NCBI GenBank assembly: GCA_027483465.1
Contig: JAIXUQ010000053.1
Span: 1-57,854 of the forward strand
Reading direction: 5' to 3'
DNA length: 57,854 bases
Source of the DNA: Sphingomonadales bacterium
Lineage (GTDB): Bacteria; Pseudomonadota; Alphaproteobacteria; Sphingomonadales; Sphingomonadaceae
A program made the position numbers and the translations under genes. Numbering within the stretch: position 1 is the first letter of the stretch; each line of letters begins with the position of its first letter. The notes beneath the pieces are model-generated. The model worked only from the letters and a program-made list of their open reading frames with translations. It did not search any database and was not told the DNA's origin. Below are positions 6,914-15,900 of this stretch, piece after piece.

Positions 6914-9900
6914 TCAGAAGGCGAAGTTGAGCGTGGCGCGGCCGCCGTGATCGTCGTTGCGCTGGCCAACCAGGGCCGAATAGCCCAGGCTGAAGCGCAC
7001 CGTGTCCGACAGGTTCACCCCCACATCGGCGGTGACATTCAGCGCCTTGCGATCGATCAGCACCGAACGGATGTTGCCGTTCTGGCCCACCGCCGGGATG
7101 CCGATCACCGTCAGCGCGCTGCGATCACCGGTGGTGCCCTGCCACGAAGCGCTGGCGTTCAGCGCCACCTTGCCCTGGGCCACGTTGGCGCCAAAGCGCA
7201 TGCCGAGGTTGGTGACGGTGATGTCGCTGCTCTGCTTGGCCGCGGTGAGCGCCGCCACGCCGCCGGTTTCGGTCAGCGCCCCAAAGTCCGCCTTCACGAA
7301 GCTCACCCGGGCAAAGGGCTCGATACGGGTATCGGCCGCGCCGGCCAGATCCCAGGCCAGTTCGCCAAAGATCTGGTAGGTGGTGCCGTTGGTGCGGCCT
7401 TGCAGCGATTGCTGGAAGCTCGCCAGGCTGATGGTGCGGGCCCCGTTGCTGCGCGATCCGGCCACCGTGGCACCGGCATTGGCCACCACGCCGCCATCCT
7501 TGCGATAGCCGGCATAGAGGGTGCCGCCCACGGTTTCCACGCTCGAGCTGCCGCCCAGCACGCGATATTCGATATCGGTGCTGGTGTAGTGGAACATGCC
7601 GCCCAGGGTGAGGCCGTTCATCTTCCAATCGAGGCCGGTGAGCACACCGCGCTGTTCGCTGGTGAACTCGGTGGCGGCGCCGTTGGTCTGGGCCTTGGCC
7701 CAAGAACCAGCCCCGCGCAGCCAGAAGGTGATCGACTTGTCACCATCATTGCTGCTCACCTGCTGCCCGCCCATCGAGGCGATGCCGTTGTTCAGGCGAT
7801 CGAGCGCGGCCTCACGAATGGTGCGGCTGGTATCCAGCACCACGCGCCGTTCGGTGGCGCGCTGTTCGCCCGACATCTGGCGCAGGGTGCGCGGCAGATC
7901 ATTCCCGCCGTTGGCATAAACGTTGAAGAAGGCCTGCGGGTTGTAGCCGCCCGCCACCGCCCGATCAAAGGCGTTGGCCACTTCCAGCGCGTTGCCGGTG
8001 ATGCCGCCAAAGCGGTTGCCCAGCGTGAACAGGCTTTGCGGGGCCAGGCGGATGGTCGCCGCCGTGCTGCTGTATTCCACCGACGGCGCAAAGGCGACGC
8101 CGAACTGGTCGAGGCCAGAGACGGTCGCAAAGGTGCCGGTGCGGCTGGCGCCGCTGGCCACGGTGAACGTCTGGTTGAAGGTGCCGAAGGTGCCGGGCAC
8201 GCCCGGAACCACCGCCAGCGTGCCGCCCAGGCTGAGCGCGCCGCCTGCCGCGATGCGGTCGCTGCCGGCCGCCGTCACGTTCACCGTGTAGGTGCCGGCC
8301 AGCGCGGCCGCTCCGGTGACGGTGAGGGTGGCACGATCGGTGCTGCCCGGCGCGCCGGGGCTCACCGAACCGCCGGCCAGCACGGAGAGCGCGCCCACGG
8401 TGCCGGTGCCGGTGAGGGCCGCACCGCTGTTCACGGTCACTGCCGACACCAGGCTGCCGGTCACATTCAGCGTGCCCGCCGCCACCGTGGTGGCGCCGGT
8501 GTAGCTGCTGGCGCCGGTGAGGTTCAGGATGCCGGTGCCCTGCTTGGTGACGCTGCCGGCACCGCTGATCACGCCGCTGAGCGTGTAGGTGGCCGGGGTG
8601 GCGCCGCTGTTGATCGTGGCAGCGCCCAGCGTGACGATGGCGTTGGCGGTGGTCAGGGCGGTGACGCCGGCCTGCAGCGTGGTGCCGCCCGCCATGGTCA
8701 GCGCGCCGGTGCCCAGCGCCGCGTTGGTGCCCACCGTGATCTGGCCGGCATTCAGCGCGGTGCCGCCCGTGTGGGTGTTGGCGCCGTTCAGGACCAGGGT
8801 GCCGGCGCCGGCCTTGGTCAGCGCGGTGCCGCTGATCACGCCGGTGCTGGTCAGGCTGGTGCCGGTCGCGGTGTCCAGCGTGCCGCCGGCGCCGGCCAGC
8901 GCCACCGTGCGGGCGGTGGTGAAGCTGGCCGTGGTGCGCAGCGTGCCGCCGGTGAGGGTGATGCCGCCGGCGGCATTGCCCAGATTGGCATCGCTTTCCA
9001 CCTGCAGCGCGGTGCCGGTCACCAACGTGCCGCCGGTGTAGCTGTTGGCGCCGGCGAGCACCAGGGTGGAGCCAGCCACCGCCGCGCTGTCGATCACCGC
9101 CAGCAGGCCGGTGCCCGAAATCACCCCGCCCAGGGTGAGGGTGCGGCCGTTGTTGTCAACCGTGGCGCCACCGGCCAGGGCGATGGCATTGGCCAGGCTC
9201 AGACCGGCAGCACCGGCCTGCAGCGTGGTGCCCGCCGCCATCGCCAGCCCGGCGGTGCCGAGCGCGGTGTTGTTGCCCACCCGGATGGTGCCGGCATTAA
9301 GCGCGGTGCCGCCGGTGAAGCTGCTGGCGCCATTGAGCACCAGCGTGCCGCTGCCCGTCTTGGTGAGCAGGCCGGCGCCGGCGATCACGCCATCCAGCGT
9401 GAAGACATTGGCGCCGGTGGCTACGTCCACGTTGCCGATCACGAAGCCATTGGCCAGCGCCAGATTGTTGGCATTGTTGGCCAAGGTGGTGCCATTGGCC
9501 ATGGCAACCGCACCGGTGCCGAGCGCGCTGCTGGTGCCCACGGTAACGGTGCCAGCCGCAACGCTGGTGCCGCCGCTGTAGCTGTTGGCGCCGTTCAGCA
9601 CGAGGGTGCCGCTGCCCGTCTTGGTGAGCAGGCCGGTGCCGCCGATCACGCCGGCCAGCGTGAAGACATTGGCGCCGGTGGCCACTTCCGCGTTGCCGAT
9701 GGTGAAGGCATTGCCCACCACCAGATTGTCGGTGTTGTTGGCCAGCGTGGTGCCGCTGGCGAGGGCAACAGCCCCGGTGCCAAGCGCGCTGTTGTTGCCC
9801 ACGGTGACCGTGCCGGCCGAAACCGTCGTGCCGCCGCTGTAGCTGTTGGCCGCGTTGAGCACGAGGTTGCCGGCCTGCACCTTGGTCAGTGCGCCTGCGC

Positions 9901-12900
9901 CACTGATCACGCCGTTCAGGGTGAAGCTGCCGCCGCCGCTTTCCACGATCAGATTGCTGCCGCTGTCCAGCGTGACGGCATTGGCCAGCGCCAGACCGGT
10001 GGTGCCGGCGCTGAGCGTGGTGGCGAGGCCTGCCACCGGTGCCGCGACCGGCGCGAACACCCGCAGGGCGCCCGTGCCCAGGGCCGAGGATGTGCCAACC
10101 GTGATGCGGCCATCGCGCAGCTGATTGGTGCCGCTGTGGCTGTTCGCCCCGTTCAGGACCAGCGTTTGCGCGCCGGCCTTGATGACAAAGCCAGCCCCGC
10201 TGATGCCGCCGTTAAGCACCAGATCGCTGCTGCCGCCCAGCCAGCTGCCGCCGTTCAGCACGAAGGCGTTGGCCAGCGTGCGGGTGGCGCCGCTGAAGTT
10301 GTAGAGGCCGGTGGCACCGTTCATGGTGACCGTGCCGGTGCCCACCGCCGTGTCGCTGCCGACATAGACGACGCTGCGGCTGGTGATCTGGGTGCCGCCG
10401 CCATAGCTGTTGGCGCCGTTCAGGGTGAGTGTGCCGAAATTGCCGGTGACCAGCCCGCCATCGCCGGAGACGATGCCGTTCAGGGTGAGCGAAGCCCCAT
10501 TGGTGACAATGGTGGCGTCGTTGTTGAAGACGAGCGTGTTGCCCTGCAGGTTCACACTGGTGAGGCCCAGCCCCAGGCTCACCGCATTGGCCAGCGTGAT
10601 GGCCGTGTTCGCTCCGGTGGCCGTGCCCACGACCAGGGCGGTGCTGTCCGCGGTGGTCAGCGCGCCCGTGCCGATCGAGCCATTGTTGGTGATCGTCAGC
10701 GTGCCTTCGCTGAGATTGGTGCCACCGGCATAGCTGTTGGTGCCGGCGAGGATCAGGTTGCCGCTGCCCGATTTCACGATGCCGCCGGCACCGCTGATCA
10801 CGCCATCAAGCCTGAGCTGGTTGGCCTGCGTGTCGATCACCGCCGTTCCCGGGGTGGCGATGGCATTGGCCACCACCAGGCCATTGCTGCCGGCCAGCAG
10901 GGTGGTGGCATCGCTCATCGTCAGCGTGCCGGTGCCCAGCGCGCTGTTGGTGCGGATATCGATCACGCCCACGGCCAGCGCGGTACCGCCGCTGTAGCTG
11001 TTGGCGCCCGACAGGATCAGCGGGCTGACCCCATCCTTGGTCAACAGCCCGCTGCCGCCGATCACGCCGGCCAGTTCAAAGCTGCTGGCCACATCGGAGG
11101 TGATGGTGACATTGCCGATGCTGAAATTGTTGGCCAGCGCCAGCGTGAAGGCGTTGGTGCCGACCAGCGTGGTGCCATCCGCCATGGTGACCAGGCCGGT
11201 GCCCAGCGCCAAATCCTGGCTGATGGTGACGGTGCCTTCGTTGATGAAGCTGCCGCCGCTGTAGCTGCCCGCCGTGAGGATCAGGTTGCCGCTGCCAATC
11301 TTGGTCAGGCTGCCGGCACCGCCGATGTCGCTGTTCAGCGTGAAGGTGAAGCCCTGCGTGTCAACCACGCCGGCACCCAGCAGGGTGATCACACCGGTCT
11401 GGAGGGTGAGGCCATCAACGCCGGCCGCCAGGGTGGTGGCATCGGACATGGTGAGCGCACCGGTGCCAAACGCCGTGCCGGAACGCACCTGGATGGTCCC
11501 TTCAGTCAACTGCGTGCCGCCGCCATAGCTGTTGTTGCCAGACAGGATCAGCGTGCCGCTACCGGTTTTCACCAGCGAACCGGGGATCACCAGCGACGGA
11601 TCAGCGGTGATGTTGCCATTCAGGCTGAGGGTGAAACCCCCAGTGGCAACGGTGGTGTTGCCACCGATGCTGAAGGCGTTGGCCACCACCAGATTGTCAG
11701 CGTTCACGGTGAGCGTGCTGTCCTGGCCCATCAACACGCTGCCAGTGCCCAGCGCGCTGCTGGTGCCCAGCGTGACCGTGCCTTCGATCTGGCTGCCGCC
11801 CGCGTAGGTGTTGGCACCATTCAGGATCAGGTTGCCGGTGCCGAACTGCGCGATGCCGCCGGCGCCGCTGACGATCCCGTTCAGGGTCAGCGTGTTGGCA
11901 CCGATATCGAAGACTGCCACCGAGCCATTGGACGCGATGTTATTGGCAAGGGTCAGACCGTTGGTGACGGTGGCCAGGGTGCTGAAATCACCCATGCTAA
12001 CCTGGCCGGTGCCGAGCGCGGTGTTGCTGCCCACGGTGACCGTGGTGTTGTCGGTCACCACCGTACCGCCGGCATGGCTGTTGGCGCCGTTCAGCACGAT
12101 GGTGCCACCCACCAGCGTGAGCGCGGCGGCCCCGCTGATCGGGCCGGTGTAGGTGGTGGTGTCGAAGAAGCCGGTGCGGAACTCGGTGCTGTCGTTGAGC
12201 ACGAAAACATTGCCGATGGTGAGGCCATCGACGCCGGCGGCCACCGTCACCGGGCCGTCCACGTCCACCTGGCCGGCGCCGAGCGCGCTGTTGGTGCCGA
12301 GCGTCACGGTGCCTTCCAGCAGCGTGGCGCCCAGGAAGCCGTTGTCACCATTCAGGATCAGGTTGCCGCTGCCCAGCTTGCGCAGCAGCAGGCCGCCGAT
12401 GTCGCCCGACAGGGTGAAATCATTGGCCGCCGTGTCAACATTCACCGAACCGACCAGCGTGATATCGTTGGCCAGATCAAGGCCGTTGCTGCCAGCCAGC
12501 AGGGTGGTGGCATCCGCGAAGGAGGCGGCGGCAGCGCCCAGCGCGCTGTTGTTGCCCACCTGAACGGTGCCGGCATCGGCCGAGAAGCCGGCGGTGAAGC
12601 TGTTGGCCCCGTTGAGCACCAGCGTGCCGCTGCCGATTTTCACGATCGAGCCGGCGCCGCTGATGACCCCGCCCAGCGTGAGGCTGTTGGCCGCCGTGTC
12701 GATGGTGCCAATGCCCAGCGTGGCAATGGCGTTGCCCAGCACGAGCGCCGGCGCGCCGCTTTGCAGCGTGGTGCCACCGGTCATGGTCAGCGCACCGGTG
12801 CCCAGCGCCGTGTTGCTGCCCACTTCGATGGTACCCGCAGTCAACGCGGTGCCGCCGCTATAGAGATTGGCGCCGGTGAGCACCAGCGTGCCGCTGCCGA

Positions 12901-15900
12901 TCTTCACGATCGAACCGGCGCCGTCGATGATGCCAGACAGGGTCAGGCTGGTGGCGCCGCTGTCCACGGTGCCGCTGCCCAGCGTGGTGATGGCATTGGC
13001 CACCGCCAGATCCGCCGCGCCGCTCACCAGGCTGGTGCCGCCACTCAGCGTCAGCGCGCCGGTGCCCAGCGCGCTGTTGGTGCCGATCTGGATGCTGCCG
13101 CTCAGCAGGGCGGTGCCGCCAGCATAGAGATTGGCCCCATTCAGCACCAGCGTGCCGCTGCCCAGCTTGATCAGCGCGCCGGCGCCATCAACCACGCCAT
13201 CCAGCGTGAACTGGCCGGCGCCGCTGTCGATATTGGCCGCGCCCAGGGTGGTGATGGCATTGGTGATGGCCAGCGTGCCGCCGCCGTTGGCCAGCGTGGT
13301 GCCACCGGCCAGGGTGATGCCGCCGCTGCCCGCCGCCGTGGCGGTGTTCAATTGCAGCGTGCCGCCCTGCACATCGGTGCCGCCGCTGAACGTGTTGGCG
13401 CCATCCAGGATCAGGGTGCCATTGCCCTGCTTGGCCAGGATGCCGGTGCCCGCAATCAGGGCGCTGATGGTGGCGGTGACCGCGTTGGAGGTGGAGATGA
13501 AGGTGCCGCCGGCGCCGATGTTGAGCCCGCCGCCGTTCACCGGATCGCTGACCAGCGTGTAGCCGTTGCTGGTGAATTGCAGGCCGGCAGCCTGGAAGCT
13601 GCCATCCAGCGTCACCGTGCCGCCCGTGCCGGTGAACACCGCCAGCGCGCCATCGAACCAGGTGGTGTTCAGCTGGCTGTCGGGCACGCCGGTCCAGTTG
13701 GTGCCCGAAATGCTCCAGGTGCCTGCGCCCGGATCGACGGCGCCATTGCCCAGCGTGTCGGTGCTGTCCCAATAGAGGATCAGCGTGCCCGGCGAGGTGA
13801 CGACCAGATTGACCTGGCCCGGGATCACCGTCTGCACCACGCCGTTGAAGGCGCCCGGCAGCGAGCCGATGGTCAGCCCGGTGGAGGCCGGATCAAGGCC
13901 GCCGGCATAGGTGATCAGATTGTAGATGCCGTTGCCGAACGTCGTGCCGGTGGTTTCCGTGACATTCAGCGTGCCGGCCAGGCGCAGGCCGCCCGCGTTC
14001 AGCACGTTGATGCGGTCATTCAGGGCGTTGCCCACCACGTTCGGGCGGCCCAGTTCGAAATTCAGCACCGACGACGCGTTGAGCAAGAGGCTGCCCACGG
14101 TCAGCGTGCCGGGGCTGTTGCCCGGCGCGATGATGGCGCTGCCCAGCACTTCGGTGGTGCCAAAGATGGTGCCGGTGCCGGCCAGCGCCGCGCCGATCTG
14201 CACGGTCACGTTGCCGGCGATCTGGCCATCCACTTCCAGCACGCCCTGCTGCACATCGAATGTGCCGGTGAAGCCGGTGGCGACATTGCTGCTGTTGCCG
14301 GTCAGGCGCAGCGTGCCCTGCCCGTCCTTCACCACCGTGCCCGCGCCCTGCAGCACGCCGCTCAGCACGAACGTGTTGCCGGCCGAGCTGATGGTCATGT
14401 TGCCAAGGTTGAAATTGTTGCCGATCGTGCGCGGGCCGGGGCCGGCCACGCTGTTGGTGAGCAGCGTGCCATTGGCCATCGTCACCAGGCCGGAACCAAA
14501 GGCGGTGTCGCTGCCGGCAGTGAGCGTGCCGGCATCCACCTGGGTACCGCCGCTGTAGATATTGTTGCCGGCCAGCACCAGATTGCCACTGCCCAGCTTC
14601 ACGATCGAGCCGCTGTCATACACCTGGCCGTTGACGGTGAATGTGTTGGCCCCCGTGTCGATGCTGAGCGGGCCGACCACTGCCAGATTGTTGGCAATCT
14701 GCAGCCCATCAACCCCCGCCTCCAGCGTGCGGCTGGTGCCGGCGACATCGGCGGTGGAAAAATCATTCAGGCCCAGCGCCTGGCTGTTGCCCAGGATCAG
14801 GCGGCCATTGACCAGCCGCACCGCATCCAGGCTGTTGGCGCCGTTCAGCCGCAGGCTGTTGCTGCCCAGCTTGACGATCGCGCCCAGTTCGCCCGGGGCG
14901 GAACCGAGGCTGCTGACGGTGCCGTCCAGCGTGATGGCATCGGTGCCGGCGATATAGAAGAGGTTGGAAACGGTGATGTTCTGCGCCAGGGTCACCGCTG
15001 CGCCGCTCACGGCATAGAGCGCCGCTTCATTCACCGTCAGCGTGCCGCTGCCCAGGCCCTGGGCATTTTCCAGCACCACCGAAGACCGGTCGATGGAAAC
15101 GCCTTCAAGGGCATTGCTGGTTTGCAGCCGCACCTGGCCGCCGCCAGTGATGCTCAGCGTGCCGCCGCTGAGCGTGCCGCCCAGGGTCAGATCAGTGCCG
15201 TCAAACAGCGCGGTGCCGGTGTCTTCGTCCACGGCAAAGCTGCCCGGCGTGCCGAGCAGATCGAGGGTGAGCGTGCCGCCCGAGGCGATGCTGATCGCCT
15301 TGCCCAGCACCTCCACCGCGCCGGCCGGGGCGGCCGGGCCGATGGCCAGGCTGGTGCCACCGGCCGCGGTGATTTCGATGCCATTGCCCAGCGCCGCCGC
15401 CGTGCGGGCCACCAGACTGCCCGCACCGATGTCGACATCTCCGCCAAAGCTGTTGGCGCCGGTCAGCGTCAGAGTGCCGGCGCCGGTCTTGTTGAGCGCA
15501 CCCGCGCCCGAAACCGTCCCGGTCAGGGTGAGATCGCTCAGCGTCGCGATCGTGTTGTTGCCATCCAGCACGATGTTGTTGGCGAGCGTGACCGCGTTGA
15601 TCACGCTGGCGAGTTCGGCACCATTGTTCAGTTGCACCGCGCCGGCCGCGGCGCCCAACGCCGTGTCGCTGGCCACTTCGATGCGGCCATCCACAACCGT
15701 GCCGCCGGTGTAGCTGTTGTTCCCGGTCAGGCGCAGGATGCCGGGGCCGGCCTTGGTCAGGCCGTCCACGCCGTTCAGATCGGCGTTGATGGTGGCGCGG
15801 TCGCCACCATTGGTCACCTCGATTGTGCCGGCATCAAAGTTCAGCGCATTGCCGTTGCCGTTGATGCTGTAGCCATCGACCTGGAAGAACAGCCGGTTGA